This document shows, piece after piece, positions 23,805-35,450 of a stretch of DNA of 64,000 nt. Numbering within the stretch: position 1 is the first letter of the stretch; each line of letters opens with the position of its first letter. Origin of the DNA: Hypericibacter adhaerens (lineage in GTDB: Bacteria; Pseudomonadota; Alphaproteobacteria; Dongiales; Dongiaceae); NCBI RefSeq assembly GCF_008728835.1, contig NZ_CP042582.1, positions 3,832,217 to 3,896,216 of the forward strand, given 5' to 3'. The translations under genes and the position numbers were made by a program. Under the pieces are notes generated by a model. That model had not been told where the DNA came from. It saw only the letters and a list, made by a program, of their open reading frames with translations, and made no database searches.

Positions 23805-24623
23805 CTAATCGAAGGCGGCGTTGAGCTCGGCATGGGGCGTGGCCTCGGCGGTGAAGCCGAAGGTGCCCTTGTCCTTGAGCTCCTGGGCCGCCCGCAGGAA
23901 GGCGCCCATGGCCGCCCGCGCCAGGCTGCCGCCGACGCTGACCCGGCGCACGCCCAAGGCCGCCAGGTCGGCGATGGTGGCCCCGCCCGGTCCCATCAGC
24001 ACATTGACCGGCCGGTCGACCGACTTCACCAGCGTGGCCACCTCCTTGCGGGTCTTGAGGCCGGGGGCGTAGAGCACGCTGGCGCCCGCCTCCTGATAGG
24101 CCTGGAGGCGCCGGATCGTGTCGGCGAGATCGGGATGCCCATGGAGGTAGTTCTCGGCGCGGCCGACCAGCATGAAGGGGAACGGCAGGGCCCGCGCCGC
24201 CTCGGCGGCCGCCACCATGCGCTCGACCGCTTGGCCGATGTCGTAGATGGGCTTGTCGCCGCCGCGGGTCGAATCCTCGATCGAGCCGCCGACCAGCCCC
24301 ACCGCCGCCGCCCGCTTGATGGTCTCGGCCGCGGATTCCGGCTTGGCGCCGAATCCGTCCTCGAGGTCGGCGCTCACCGGCAGGTCGGTCGCCGCCACGA
24401 TGGCGTGGGCGTTGGTGATGGTCTCGTCGCGCGTGACCCGCCCGGCGCCGTCGGGCTTGCCGAGCGCGAAGGCGAGACCGGCGCTGGTGGTGGCGAGCGC
24501 CTGGAAGCCCATGCTCGCCAGCAGCTTCGCCGTGCCCGCATCCCACGGGTTGGGGATGACGAAGCAGCCGGGCTTGTCATGCAGCGCCTTGAAGCGTTGG
24601 GCCTTCTCCGCCTGCGTCACCAT
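23805..24623 (-). CDS. Isocitrate lyase/PEP mutase superfamily enzyme
   Basis: The 272-residue TIM-barrel protein has the superfamily signatures: FVIPNPWDAGTAKLLASMGF near the start, the metal-binding ADLEDGFG (about 84-91), GGSIEDSTRGG, and VLMGPGGATIADLAALGVRRVSVG near the end. Family members form or cleave C-C or P-C bonds next to a carboxylate (PEP mutase, oxaloacetase, methylisocitrate lyase). The KKCGH-type lyase motif is absent, so true isocitrate lyase is excluded. The physiological substrate is open. GGAGG 9 nt before the ATG at 24623 fixes the start. Confidence 0.87.
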   Translation of the reverse strand: MVTQAEKAQRFKALHDKPGCFVIPNPWDAGTAKLLASMGFQALATTSAGLAFALGKPDGAGRVTRDETITNAHAIVAATDLPVSADLEDGFGAKPESAAETIKRAAAVGLVGGSIEDSTRGGDKPIYDIGQAVERMVAAAEAARALPFPFMLVGRAENYLHGHPDLADTIRRLQAYQEAGASVLYAPGLKTRKEVATLVKSVDRPVNVLMGPGGATIADLAALGVRRVSVGGSLARAAMGAFLRAAQELKDKGTFGFTAEATPHAELNAAFD

Positions 24624-24924
24624 GCCGAGATTCCTCCGTTCGTTTCCGGCGGTTCCTTTCCGATCGGGAGGCCATCCTCCCATCGCCTCCGCCCCCTGTC
24701 CCTTACCGAAGCTACATGCCAGCCCCCGCGCAAAACGCAAGGGAGAGGTCTGTGACGCCGGAACGATAGGAAAGCCGCACGAAAGAAAAGCGTCATGAAA
24801 CGAGACCGCCGCCGACAGGGGGACCATCGGCGGCGGCCTCTCGAAGACGTGACCGGGGTTGCGGGAAGGGTCTAGGGGAAACCCGCGAGAGGACCGGTCA
24901 CGAAAGGATCAGGAGATCGGCGGC
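24624..24924. other. Intergenic region between recA and the PEP mutase-like gene
   Basis: About 300 nt. The recA-proximal half contains a strong hairpin (entered separately). The rest should carry the promoter of the minus-strand PEP mutase-like gene. No reading frame here has a protein-like composition or ribosome binding site. Confidence 0.4.
24806..24836 (-). terminator. Probable transcription terminator of recA
   Basis: A perfect 10-bp stem (CCGCCGCCGA with TCGGCGGCGG) around an 11-nt loop lies about 90 nt beyond the recA stop. On the minus strand it is followed by TCTCGTTTC, a poor T-run, so termination may be weak or Rho-assisted. Confidence 0.5.
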
Positions 24925-26004
<1,080 letters not shown>

Positions 26005-26056
26005 CGGGCGCTCCCCTTATTTCATAGCCCTCACGGGCCGACAATGTGGGGAGACA

Positions 26057-26071
26057 GTACGCGCTTTGTTC
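26057..26071. promoter_or_regulatory. SOS-box-like repeat upstream of recA (proximal)
   Basis: GTAC-N7-GTTC, one mismatch from the alphaproteobacterial LexA consensus GTTC-N7-GTTC, 53 nt before the recA start. It sits in a short A+T-rich stretch typical of a promoter. Confidence 0.5.
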
Positions 26072-26093
26072 TCATCCTGGCAAGCAAAATCTG

Positions 26094-26108
26094 GATCAAA
26101 AAGAGAAC
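26094..26108. promoter_or_regulatory. SOS-box-like repeat upstream of recA (distal)
   Basis: GATC-N7-GAAC on the plus strand (GTTC-N7-GATC on the recA strand), with an A-rich spacer, one mismatch from the GAAC-N7-GAAC form of the alphaproteobacterial LexA box. Which of the two repeats is the true operator cannot be decided here; this one has the more typical A/T spacer. Confidence 0.5.
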
Positions 26109-26248
26109 AAAAGGACGATATCCACCGAACGATCCCTGAGCTGCCGTCAGGGGCAAAACCCCGGCCTCCGCCCTCGGGGCGCCGTGATTCGCGTTCGATT
26201 TCAGATGGTTAAGATGCCGGGCGCCGGCCCGGCCGGGTTCCCGTCCCG

Positions 26249-26673
26249 CTATCCGCGGTCGTTCAGGATCCGGTACTGGCCGATCTCGGCCGGCAGCTCG
26301 CCGTTCCGGGCCATGCCCTCCAGCGCGACCATGGTGCCCCGCTCCAGATAGAGCACATGGTCCAGGCTACCGGCGCCGCCGGGCAGCTCGGTGCGGATCC
26401 AGCCGCTCACCACCTCGTTCGCGACGAACGGCATGACCACCATGGTCGGATCGGCCAGGAGGAAGCGGCTCAGGAAGGTCTTGTCGGTGAAGCTGCGGCT
26501 GCGGACCTGGAGATGGCCGATCTGGCGGCGCCACATCTCGTTGCCGCCGAGCGCCTGGGTCACGATCACCTCGAGCAGGTCGCGCTCCAGCGGAAACAGG
26601 CTGGCCCTGCCGATCGCGTTCGTCTCGGAGAAGCAGTCCAGGCCCGACACGGTGCGCGACGCCAGGACCCGCT

Positions 26674-26677
<4 letters not shown>
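26249..26677 (-). CDS. Unknown 142-residue protein translationally coupled to cckA
   Basis: No family is recognised. The protein looks soluble, with a helical middle (LLEVIVTQALGGNEMWRRQIGHLQVRSRSF) and a mostly beta C-terminal half. A PAS- or ligand-binding-like fold is possible but not shown. Its ATG overlaps the cckA stop as ATGA, so the ribosomes that finish CckA can start it and the two proteins should be made in step. This makes it a candidate partner or modulator of the CckA phosphorelay, by context only. Confidence 0.7.
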
Positions 26678-28806
<2,129 letters not shown>

Positions 28807-28878
28807 ATCGCATCCTCACTCTAGCAGTTTCTTCTTGCCTTGCGGACGACTTGTCGCCCGCCTTCTCCGGTCCGTCCT

Positions 28879-29979
28879 CTAGCGCCGCGCCATCGCCGGC
28901 CGCGGCGGCGCGCCGCCGCCGCGCAACCGCATGACGTAGCCGATGACCTCGGCCACCGCCTTGTAATGCTCCGCCGGGATCTCCTGATCCAGCTCGACCG
29001 CCGCGAACAAGCCGCGCGCGAGCGGCGGATTCTCGACGACCGGGATCTTGTGGGCCTCGGCCACCTCGCGGATCTTGAAGGCGACCGCGTCGGCACCCTT
29101 GGCGATCAGCACCGGCGCCGCCATCTTGCCGATCTCGTATTTGAGCGCGACCGCGAAGTGGGTCGGGTTGGTGATCACCACGTCGGCCTTGGGCACCTGC
29201 GCCATCATGCGCCGGCGCGCGCGCTCCATGCGCATCTGGCGGATGCGCGACTTGATCAGCGGATCGCCTTCCGACTGCTTCAATTCCTCGCGCAACTCGC
29301 GCTTCGACATGCGCAGGCGCCGGATATGCTCGAAATACTGATAGAGGTAATCGAGCGCCGCGATGATCGCCATGATCGAGAGCAGCGCGATCAGGAGCCG
29401 CATGCTGTCATGCTTGAGCAGGCCCAGCACGGCGCCCTGGTCGAGGCCGATGAGCCGGGCCGCGTCGTTGGCCATGGGCCAGAGCACCATCATGGCGACC
29501 GTGCCGACCACGGCCAGCTTGGCGAGGTTCTTGGCGAACTCCGCCAGCGACCGGCGCGAGAACAGGCGCTTGGCGCCCTCGATCGGGTTGATCCGCTCGA
29601 GCTTGGGCTTGAGCTGCTCGCCCGAGAAGATGAAGCCGGTCTGGATCAATCCGCCCGCCATGGCGGCGATGATGAGCACCAGAAACGGCAACAGCGCGAT
29701 CTTGAACAGCCCGAACACGGTCCCGGCGAGGATATGCCGCAGATTGTCGAAATCGGTGGGTATCGTCTCGGGCCGTTCCAGGAACGGCAGCACCAGGCGC
29801 GCCGTGCCGTTCACGGCCTGGGTCGCGAAGATGAAGATGGCGAGCGCCACCCCCAGGATTACGATCCAGTGCTGCACCTCGCGCGACTGGGCGACCTGGC
29901 CCTTCTCGCGCGCTTCCTGGAGCCTTCGTTGACTTGGCTCTTCTGTTCGTTGGGAATCGTCCTGATCTTCCTCGGCCAT
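28879..29979 (-). CDS. flhB: Flagellar type III export switch protein FlhB
   Basis: The 366-residue protein has a hydrophilic N-terminus (EEPSQRRLQEAREKGQV), four membrane helices and a cytoplasmic domain with the autocleavage motif NPTH (in ITNPTHFAVALKYE) that switches export from rod/hook to filament substrates. The Ala/Pro/Arg tail is short. It is the last flagellar gene of the flgB-flgC-fliE-fliQ-fliR-flhB run, 17 nt after fliR. Confidence 0.97.
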   Translation of the reverse strand: MAEEDQDDSQRTEEPSQRRLQEAREKGQVAQSREVQHWIVILGVALAIFIFATQAVNGTARLVLPFLERPETIPTDFDNLRHILAGTVFGLFKIALLPFLVLIIAAMAGGLIQTGFIFSGEQLKPKLERINPIEGAKRLFSRRSLAEFAKNLAKLAVVGTVAMMVLWPMANDAARLIGLDQGAVLGLLKHDSMRLLIALLSIMAIIAALDYLYQYFEHIRRLRMSKRELREELKQSEGDPLIKSRIRQMRMERARRRMMAQVPKADVVITNPTHFAVALKYEIGKMAAPVLIAKGADAVAFKIREVAEAHKIPVVENPPLARGLFAAVELDQEIPAEHYKAVAEVIGYVMRLRGGGAPPRPAMARR

Positions 29980-29996
29980 CTAGCGACGGGCTCCGA

Positions 29997-30752
29997 TCAC
30001 AAGAGGCCGGGCAGGGCGTTGGCCAGCCGACCCAGGAACCAGGTCATGGCGAAGGCCAGCCCCGCCGCGAGCAGGACGAAGCCCGCCAGGATCTGGACCG
30101 GCAGGCCGACGAAGAACACCTGGAGCTGCGGCATCAGCCGCGACAGGAGCCCTAGCGCCAGATTGAAGAGCAGCCCGAGCAGCACGAACGGCGTCGAGAA
30201 CTCGACCGCGATGGCGAAGGCCTTGCCCACCGTCCTCGCCACGGTGATCGCCATGTCGCCCGCGGCCGGCACGCCGCCCGCCGGGAAGACGCCGTAGGAG
30301 TCGACCATGGCGCGGATCATCGGCATATGGAGGCCGGTGGCGAAGATCAGCACCACGCCCAGCGACAGCAGGAAATTGCCGATGACCGAGCCTTGCTGCG
30401 CGGTCGCGGGATCCTGCGACAGGGCGCTGGCGAAGCCGATCTGGAGCGCGATCATCATGCCCGCCATCTCGAGCGCCAGCAGGATGAGGCGCACCAGCGT
30501 CCCGAGGAACAGGCCGACGATGATCTCGCCGCCCATGAGCAGGAGCAGCGCGACGGCGCCCGCGGGCGCCGGCGGAAGCTGCGGCTGGAGCAGCGGCATC
30601 AGCGCCAGGGAGAAGGCCAGCGCGAAGCAGAGCCGGAAGCGCGGCGCCACATAGCTTTCGCCGATGCCGGGCAGCAGCATGACCGCCGATCCGAGGCGCG
30701 CGAACACCAGGAAGAAGGCGAACAGGTTCGTGGTGAGGATCTGCTGCAGCAT
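29997..30752 (-). CDS. fliR: Flagellar export gate protein FliR
   Basis: The 251-residue membrane protein of the flagellar type III export gate has about six hydrophobic segments. The family pattern GIGESYVAPRFRLCFALAFSLALMP lies near residues 25-50, and conserved glycines occur in EIIVGLFLGTLVRLILLALEMAGMMIALQIGFA. It sits between fliQ and flhB, in the usual order, with about 28 nt to fliQ upstream. Confidence 0.96.
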   Translation of the reverse strand: MLQQILTTNLFAFFLVFARLGSAVMLLPGIGESYVAPRFRLCFALAFSLALMPLLQPQLPPAPAGAVALLLLMGGEIIVGLFLGTLVRLILLALEMAGMMIALQIGFASALSQDPATAQQGSVIGNFLLSLGVVLIFATGLHMPMIRAMVDSYGVFPAGGVPAAGDMAITVARTVGKAFAIAVEFSTPFVLLGLLFNLALGLLSRLMPQLQVFFVGLPVQILAGFVLLAAGLAFAMTWFLGRLANALPGLL

Positions 30753-30780
30753 CGCCCGACCTTCCGCCCCCTTCTCCCGC

Positions 30781-31047
30781 TCAGCCGCCGGACGCGATGC
30801 GGTCCATCAGCTCGTGGGTGAAGTCCGTGAGCGTGGTGAGCATGAAGGGCAGGAAGACGACGAGCGACAGCAGGATCGCCAGGATCTTCGGCACGAAGGA
30901 GAGCGTCATCTCCTGCATCTGGGTCAGCGCCTGCAGGAGCGAGATCGCGACGCCCGCGATCAGCGCGAGCAGCAGGATGGGCGCGCCCAGCTTGAGCGTG
31001 ACGAAGACGGTCTCGCGCGCGATATCGAGGATGGCAGCTTGGTCCAC
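30781..31047 (-). CDS. fliQ: Flagellar export gate protein FliQ
   Basis: The 88-residue hydrophobic protein has two membrane helices and the FliQ pattern GVAISLLQALTQMQEMTLSFVPKI. A GTG at 31047 is chosen because the resulting length and start (VDQAAILDIARETV) match the family. An ATG at 31092 would add 15 residues not seen in FliQ. Neither start has a good ribosome binding site, so translation may depend on coupling from fliE. Confidence 0.93.
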   Translation of the reverse strand: MDQAAILDIARETVFVTLKLGAPILLLALIAGVAISLLQALTQMQEMTLSFVPKILAILLSLVVFLPFMLTTLTDFTHELMDRIASGG

Positions 31048-31128
31048 GGGAGGAAACCGGCCTTCGGTCGGAAAGAGACGAAATGAATTCACGCGGCTGC
31101 GGGCGCGGGGGCTTTCGCCCCCGACGCG

Positions 31129-31446
31129 TCAGATCGACATGCGCATGACGTCCTGATAGGCGGCGATCACCTTGTCGCGCACCGCGACCACGGTCTGCAG
31201 CGAGACCTCGGCCTGGCTGACCGCGGCGATGATGTCGGAAAGCTCCGCCTTGCCGGCGAGCCCCTGGATGGTCTGGGATTCGCCCTGTCTCAGGCTGTTC
31301 ACCGTCTCGGTGCCGGCCTGCTTGAGGAAATCGGAAAAGCTCGGGCCCTCGGTCGGGCGCGGCTCCATGCCAGTCCCGAGCGGCTTGGCGCTGCTCTGCG
31401 CCACCTGTTCGTAGAACTTGGCGGCGGCGGCGAAATCGCTGCGCAT
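31129..31446 (-). CDS. fliE: Flagellar hook-basal body protein FliE
   Basis: This 105-residue protein joins the MS ring to the rod. The family's C-terminal helices are visible: SDIIAAVSQAEVSLQTVVAVRDKVIAAYQDVMRM. The position between flgC and fliQ is canonical. The proline-rich middle (PRPTEGPSFSDFLKQ) also matches the family. Confidence 0.95.
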   Translation of the reverse strand: MRSDFAAAAKFYEQVAQSSAKPLGTGMEPRPTEGPSFSDFLKQAGTETVNSLRQGESQTIQGLAGKAELSDIIAAVSQAEVSLQTVVAVRDKVIAAYQDVMRMSI

Positions 31447-31515
31447 GGGTACGTCTCCTGTTCTTGAAGACGCCTACCTGACGTCGGTCTCCTCTCTGGT
31501 GGATCCGGCGCCTAC

Positions 31516-31923
31516 TTAGCGCAGGATGTCGATGGCCTTCTGCAACATGGTGCGCGAGGCCTCGATGGCCTTGAGATTGGCCTCGTAGGACCGCTCGGCT
31601 TCACGCATGTCGGCGAGCTCGATCAGCGTGTTCACGTTGGGCATCTTTACATAGCCCTGGGCGTCGGCGCCCGGATTGGTCGGGTCGTATTTCGTGTCGA
31701 ACGGCGTCTTGTCGAGCGCGGGCCGGTTGGTCTCGACCATGTCGACGCCGAGCTCGCGATCGAGCACGTTGCGGAAGGTCACGACCTTGCGCTGATAGGG
31801 GGTGCCGCCCGAGGTCTTTGCGGTCGAATCCGCGTTGGCGAGGTTCTCGGCGATGACGCGCAGGCGCGTGCCCTGCGCCTTCAGGCCCGAGGCCGAGATC
31901 TTGAGCGAATCGGTCAGATCCAT
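31516..31923 (-). CDS. flgC: Flagellar proximal rod protein FlgC
   Basis: The 135-residue protein has the N-terminal rod motif ([23 protein letters not shown]) and the C-terminal axial helix ([24 protein letters not shown]) shared by axial flagellar proteins. The middle [21 protein letters not shown] is typical of FlgC. It lies 34 nt after flgB. Confidence 0.96.
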   Translation of the reverse strand: MDLTDSLKISASGLKAQGTRLRVIAENLANADSTAKTSGGTPYQRKVVTFRNVLDRELGVDMVETNRPALDKTPFDTKYDPTNPGADAQGYVKMPNVNTLIELADMREAERSYEANLKAIEASRTMLQKAIDILR

Positions 31924-31957
31924 CGCTGCTCTCCCCTGCGCGTCGCGTCAGCCCGCA

Positions 31958-32392
31958 TCATGCCGAGCTCCCGCGTCCCAGCGCGATCTTCACCATGTCG
32001 ATGTATTTCTTGTAGAGATTGGTCGCCATCTCGTAGTTGGCCTGCGTCTCCGCCACCTTCACCATCTGCTCCTCGAGCACGACCTGGTTGCCGGCGAGCG
32101 TGGTCTCGTAAGGCTTCTTCTCGCCCTCGACCGCGGGCTTGCCGGCATGGGCGCCCGAAGGACCCACGATATGGTTGGGGTCGGTCGCCACCGGCATCAG
32201 CGTGAACTGCCCCGATCCTTGCGCGCCGACCGAGCTCAGGGCCGCGCGCGCATCGAGCGGCTTCAATTCCTGCGGCTGGAAGTCGGGCGTGTCGGCGTTG
32301 GCGATGTTGTGGGCCAAGACCTCCTGGCGCTTGTTCAGCCAGGCCATCTTGTCGAGCGCCAGCGAAAACAGGGGTATGCGGCTGAGATCCAT
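31958..32392 (-). CDS. flgB: Flagellar proximal rod protein FlgB
   Basis: The 144-residue rod protein has the family N-terminal motif ([27 protein letters not shown]) and the conserved middle [33 protein letters not shown]. It is the first gene of the minus-strand operon flgB-flgC-fliE-fliQ-fliR-flhB. A CtrA-type box lies 94 nt upstream of its start, in the region shared with csrA. Confidence 0.95.
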   Translation of the reverse strand: MDLSRIPLFSLALDKMAWLNKRQEVLAHNIANADTPDFQPQELKPLDARAALSSVGAQGSGQFTLMPVATDPNHIVGPSGAHAGKPAVEGEKKPYETTLAGNQVVLEEQMVKVAETQANYEMATNLYKKYIDMVKIALGRGSSA

Positions 32393-32485
32393 CGCGCCTT
32401 CGCCCCTCTGGCGACAGCGAACACCCGGCCGGCGGCCGGGCCTGTTCCTGGGCCAGAGTCGGGCCCGAGCATGACGCCGGCATTG

Positions 32486-32500
32486 TTAACGTGGGGTAAA
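32486..32500. promoter_or_regulatory. CtrA-type box (one mismatch) between flgB and csrA
   Basis: TTAA-N7-TAAA with spacer CGTGGGG. Two further TTAA half-sites follow within 25 nt (GCGTTAAGG and CCGTTAAGC), so three half-sites cluster here. The site can serve flgB leftward and csrA rightward. About 23 nt to its right is CGGCGAATCGCGCCC, a weak match to the element seen near fliL/flgF and flgI. Confidence 0.55.
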
Positions 32501-32590
32501 AGCGTTAAGGTCCAACCGTTAAGCGGCGAATCGCGCCCGAATCGGGGTCCTCCCGGCGGGTGCGCCCTGGGTCAGGAAGAAACAGGCTGC

Positions 32591-32818
32591 ATGCTCTATC
32601 TGACGCGCAAAGTCGGCGAATCCGTCGTCATCAACGACAATATCGAAGTCACGGTGGTCGAGGTCCGGGGGAAATCGGTCAAGCTGGGCTTCACCTTCCC
32701 CGCCGACGCCAGCGTGCTGCGCCGCGAGATCTACGAGCGGATCCAGGCCGAGAACCGGGCCGCCGCGGAATCGAGCGCACATCTGGTGGCGCTCGGCACC
32801 AACAAGAAGCCGAGCTGA
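32591..32818 (+). CDS. csrA: Carbon storage regulator CsrA
   Basis: The 75-residue RNA-binding dimer starts [14 protein letters not shown], as nearly all CsrA proteins do, and keeps the RNA-contacting residues near the N-terminus and in [14 protein letters not shown]. CsrA represses translation of target mRNAs, in several bacteria that of flagellin, and is antagonised by FliW, whose gene is also in this window (60608). It is the first gene of a plus-strand flagellar run and has a CtrA-type box 91 nt upstream. Confidence 0.95.
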   Translation: MLYLTRKVGESVVINDNIEVTVVEVRGKSVKLGFTFPADASVLRREIYERIQAENRAAAESSAHLVALGTNKKPS

Positions 32819-33005
32819 ACCGATTCCTTCCCTCTCCCGCCGCAGCAAACGGCGGGGACGAAAAGAGCGTGGAATTAATCGGCGCCGCCGCCTCCTTCAA
32901 TCTTTGTTAACGCTACCCGGTAAAAAATGCCGGTCACGGGCAAGGGCCTGACGGCGCCGTCATTTTGATGGCCGCTCGCGGCATCGCCCGTAAGGACGGC
33001 AGGCG

Positions 33006-33332
33006 GTGGCTCGTTCCGACATCCCCTCCCGCGGCAAAGCCGACGACCGACCGGTCGCAGCCGCGTTGACCTACGATCCCACGCGCGCCGGCGTGCCGCG
33101 CGTGAGCGCTGCCGGCCGCGGCCCGATTGCCGAACAGATCCTGGCGCTGGCACGCGCGAACAATGTGCCGGTGCATGAGGATCCCGACCTCGCGGGCCTG
33201 CTCGCGGCGGTCGAGATCGATTGCGAGATCCCGGTCGAGGCGCTGGTCGCGGTCGCCGAGATCCTCGCTTACGTCTACCGGGCCAATGGCCGCCTTCCCG
33301 CCATCCTCAAGCAAGGGACTTCACGTCCATGA
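33006..33332 (+). CDS. Stand-alone FlhB C-terminal domain protein
   Basis: The 108-residue protein matches only the cytoplasmic C-terminal part of FlhB (ALTYDP.., VPVHEDPDLAGLLAAVEIDCEIPVEALVAVAEILAYVYR), with no membrane region. The NPTH cleavage motif is missing, and the preceding stretch is short and polar. Such proteins (YlqH/FhlB type) can substitute for the cleaved FlhB C-terminal fragment in some bacteria. It starts with GTG, and its stop overlaps the next ATG. A full-length FlhB is encoded at 28879. A TTAA half-site lies about 100 nt upstream. Confidence 0.88.
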   Translation: MARSDIPSRGKADDRPVAAALTYDPTRAGVPRVSAAGRGPIAEQILALARANNVPVHEDPDLAGLLAAVEIDCEIPVEALVAVAEILAYVYRANGRLPAILKQGTSRP

Positions 33333-33667
33333 CCGATACGCCCACGCTCGTCGGCGAGCTCGTCTATCTGACCGGCATCACCGAGGCGGCTCGCCGCCAT
33401 CTGCGGCAGGGCCAGCTCCTCGATCTCACCTCGCTGGACGAGCGCTGTGCCACGCTCTGCACGCGGCTCGAAAGCGTGACCGGCGCGGATCGCGAGATGC
33501 TGCGCGCGGCCTTCCTGGCGCTGGTGGCGGAGCTCAACCTGCTCGAGGCGGAGCTCAAGGCCAGCCGCGACGCGACCATGAGCGAGATCAACGCCGTGAC
33601 CCAGCGGCGGCGCGCCGCCGGCGCCTATGGCCATGCCGGCCTCAATGCCGGCGCCAGGGGCCGCTGA
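33329..33667 (+). CDS. Unknown small helical protein in the fliO-fliP operon
   Basis: The 112-residue protein is almost entirely helical, with a likely coiled coil (TLCTRLESVTGADREMLRAAFLALVAELNLLEAELKASRD). Its ATG overlaps the FlhB-like stop (ATGA), and fliO follows 43 nt later. Length, coiled coil and position fit a flagellar export chaperone of the FliT/FlgN kind, but no family motif is clear, so this is a guess from context. Confidence 0.65.
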   Translation: MTDTPTLVGELVYLTGITEAARRHLRQGQLLDLTSLDERCATLCTRLESVTGADREMLRAAFLALVAELNLLEAELKASRDATMSEINAVTQRRRAAGAYGHAGLNAGARGR

Positions 33668-33710
33668 ACCTCATCGTCTTTACCGCCGATTGCCCGGGTA
33701 GTTCCCAACC

Positions 33711-34046
33711 GTGGATATTTCCGTCTATCTCCGCTTCATCCTGGCGCTGGCCGGCGTCCTCGCGCTGATCGCGATCGCCGCCTTCATCCTCAAGCGCGCC
33801 GGCTGGGGCGGCATGCGCATGAGCAAGGGCGGGCAGAAGCGCCTCGCCGTGACCGCCGCGATCGCGCTCGACGGCCGCCGCCGGCTGGTGCTGGTAAGGC
33901 GCGACGAGACCGAGCATCTGCTCCTGATCGGCGGCCCTGCGGATCTGGTGGTCGAAAGCGGCATCGCGCCGCGATCCTCGGGTTTCGAGAAGGCGCTCGA
34001 TGCGGCGGGGCGGCCCTCTTCCGGCGCGCCCGCGGGCGCAGCATGA
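33711..34046 (+). CDS. fliO: Flagellar biosynthesis protein FliO
   Basis: The 111-residue protein has one N-terminal membrane helix (about 7-29) and a small cytoplasmic domain with [23 protein letters not shown], the FliO pattern. FliO assists assembly of the FliP ring of the export gate. It starts with GTG, the only candidate before the helix, and its stop overlaps the fliP ATG. The tail is Ala/Gly/Pro-rich. Confidence 0.88.
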   Translation: MDISVYLRFILALAGVLALIAIAAFILKRAGWGGMRMSKGGQKRLAVTAAIALDGRRRLVLVRRDETEHLLLIGGPADLVVESGIAPRSSGFEKALDAAGRPSSGAPAGAA

Positions 34047-34834
34047 CCGACATCGTCATCGGCCCACCGCGGCGCATCTTCGTGAAACCCGGCCAATGGG
34101 CGCGCCGCTCGCTCGGCATCGGCGCCGGCATCGCGACGGCGCTCCTCGCCTCGCCCGCTTTCCCGCAGAGCGTGACGCTCGACCTCGGCGGCAGCGGCAC
34201 CGCGACCAGCCAGATCCTCGAGATCATCGCCCTCATCACCGTGCTGAGCCTGGCGCCCGGCATCCTGGTGATGGTGACCTCCTTCACCCGGATCGTGGTG
34301 GCGCTCTCCTTCCTGCGCAGCGCGCTCGGCATCCAGCAGACGCCGCCCAACATGGTGATGATCAGCCTCGCGCTGTTCCTCACCGGCGCCATCATGGCGC
34401 CGACCTTCACCCAGGCCTATGACAACGGCGTCTCGCCCTATATCCGCGGCGAGCTCGACGAGGCCACCGCCTTCGACCGCAGCGTGGCGCCCTTCCGCAC
34501 CTTCATGCTGAGCCAGGTGCGCGAGAACGACCTGGCGCTCTTCCTCGATATCGGCAAGGTCGATCCGAATACGCCCGCTTCCCAGGCGCCGCTGACCTCG
34601 CTCATCCCCGCCTTCATGATCAGCGAGCTCCGGCGCGCCTTCGAGATCGGCTTCCTCTTGTTCGTGCCCTTCCTCATCATCGACATGGTGGTCGCCTCGA
34701 TCCTGATGTCGATGGGCATGATGATGCTGCCGCCGGTGCAGGTCTCCCTGCCCTTCAAGCTCATCTTCTTCGTGCTGGTGGACGGCTGGTATCTCGTCGT
34801 CGGCAGCCTGGTGCGCAGCTTCGGGCAGGGATGA
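34043..34834 (+). CDS. fliP: Flagellar export gate protein FliP
   Basis: The 263-residue protein has an N-terminal signal-like segment, as FliP often does, and four membrane helices. Family signatures are [32 protein letters not shown] and [28 protein letters not shown]. It forms the core pentamer of the flagellar type III export gate. It overlaps fliO by 4 nt (ATGA) and is the last gene of the plus-strand run; a palindromic repeat follows 13 nt downstream. Confidence 0.96.
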   Translation: MTDIVIGPPRRIFVKPGQWARRSLGIGAGIATALLASPAFPQSVTLDLGGSGTATSQILEIIALITVLSLAPGILVMVTSFTRIVVALSFLRSALGIQQTPPNMVMISLALFLTGAIMAPTFTQAYDNGVSPYIRGELDEATAFDRSVAPFRTFMLSQVRENDLALFLDIGKVDPNTPASQAPLTSLIPAFMISELRRAFEIGFLLFVPFLIIDMVVASILMSMGMMMLPPVQVSLPFKLIFFVLVDGWYLVVGSLVRSFGQG

Positions 34835-34846
34835 GGCCTCACCGTT

Positions 34847-34930
34847 GCCATCTCCGGGCTTGACCCGGGGATCCAGGGCAACAGTCCGGCTCTCGCCCCC
34901 TGGATTGCCGGGTCAAGCCCGGCAATGACA
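34847..34930. repeat. Palindromic repeat, copy 1 (after fliP)
   Basis: Two arms of the type CCGGGCTTGACCCGG...ATCCAGGG and CCCTGGAT...CCGGGTCAAGCCCGG pair across about 20 nt. The right arm (34900-34930, ending in AATGACA) is identical over 31 nt to the right arm of a second copy at 35527-35557. The structure can form a long hairpin and may also end the fliO-fliP transcript. Confidence 0.8.
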
Positions 34931-34979
34931 GAAAAGAAAGAAGGCGCGGACGGCGACCCGCACTCCCAACACGACCCTC

Positions 34980-35396
34980 TCAAAACTCCTCGTGCTGCGG
35001 CAGGTCGTCGGTGATCGTGAACCAGGGCGCCTTCGAGCCGACGAAGATATGCTTCGACGGCCGGATGCCCGGATCGTCGGTGAGCGTCCCCATCGCCACA
35101 TGGACGAAGGCGCCTTCGCGCACGACCGAATAGAGCAGCGAGCCGCAGAGCCGGCAATGCGCGTCATGGCCGTCGGGCTCGCCGACGATCAGGAGCTTGT
35201 CCGCGCCGGCCGCAACGGTGAGCTTCGCGCGCTCGATGCCCGCGAAGGGCTTGAACGCCGAACCCGTCGTCCGCCGGCATTGCGAGCAGTGACAGTTCAT
35301 CGCGTAGCGGAACGCGTCCGCCACCTCGTATTCGACGGCGCCGCAATAGCATTTGCCGGCGAGTTGGCGAACGCTCGGTTTCGAGGAGTCTGTCAT
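34980..35396 (-). CDS. GFA/CENP-V-domain protein
   Basis: The 138-residue zinc protein has the GFA-domain cysteine pattern: CYC (16, 18), CHCSQC (35, 37, 40) and CRLC (81, 84). The family takes its name from glutathione-dependent formaldehyde-activating enzyme, but most members are of unknown function. AGAGGAA 6 nt upstream fixes the ATG at 35396; the open frame upstream runs through a repeat element. It is flanked on both sides by copies of one palindromic repeat, suggesting a gene cassette or a hot spot for repeat insertion. Confidence 0.88.
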   Translation of the reverse strand: MTDSSKPSVRQLAGKCYCGAVEYEVADAFRYAMNCHCSQCRRTTGSAFKPFAGIERAKLTVAAGADKLLIVGEPDGHDAHCRLCGSLLYSVVREGAFVHVAMGTLTDDPGIRPSKHIFVGSKAPWFTITDDLPQHEEF

Positions 35397-35450
35397 CGGT
35401 GTTTCCTCTGGATTGGCGCCGCATGCACTCGCCTCGCCCGCGCCTCCTCC

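Noticed and set aside
23805-24623. Isocitrate lyase (aceA) of the glyoxylate shunt
   Set aside because: The protein is half the usual length and lacks the KKCGH lyase motif; it belongs to the wider PEP mutase-like group.
32885-32925. TTAA-N10-TAAA before the FlhB-like gene as a CtrA box
   Set aside because: The spacing is 10 rather than 7; at most a half-site.
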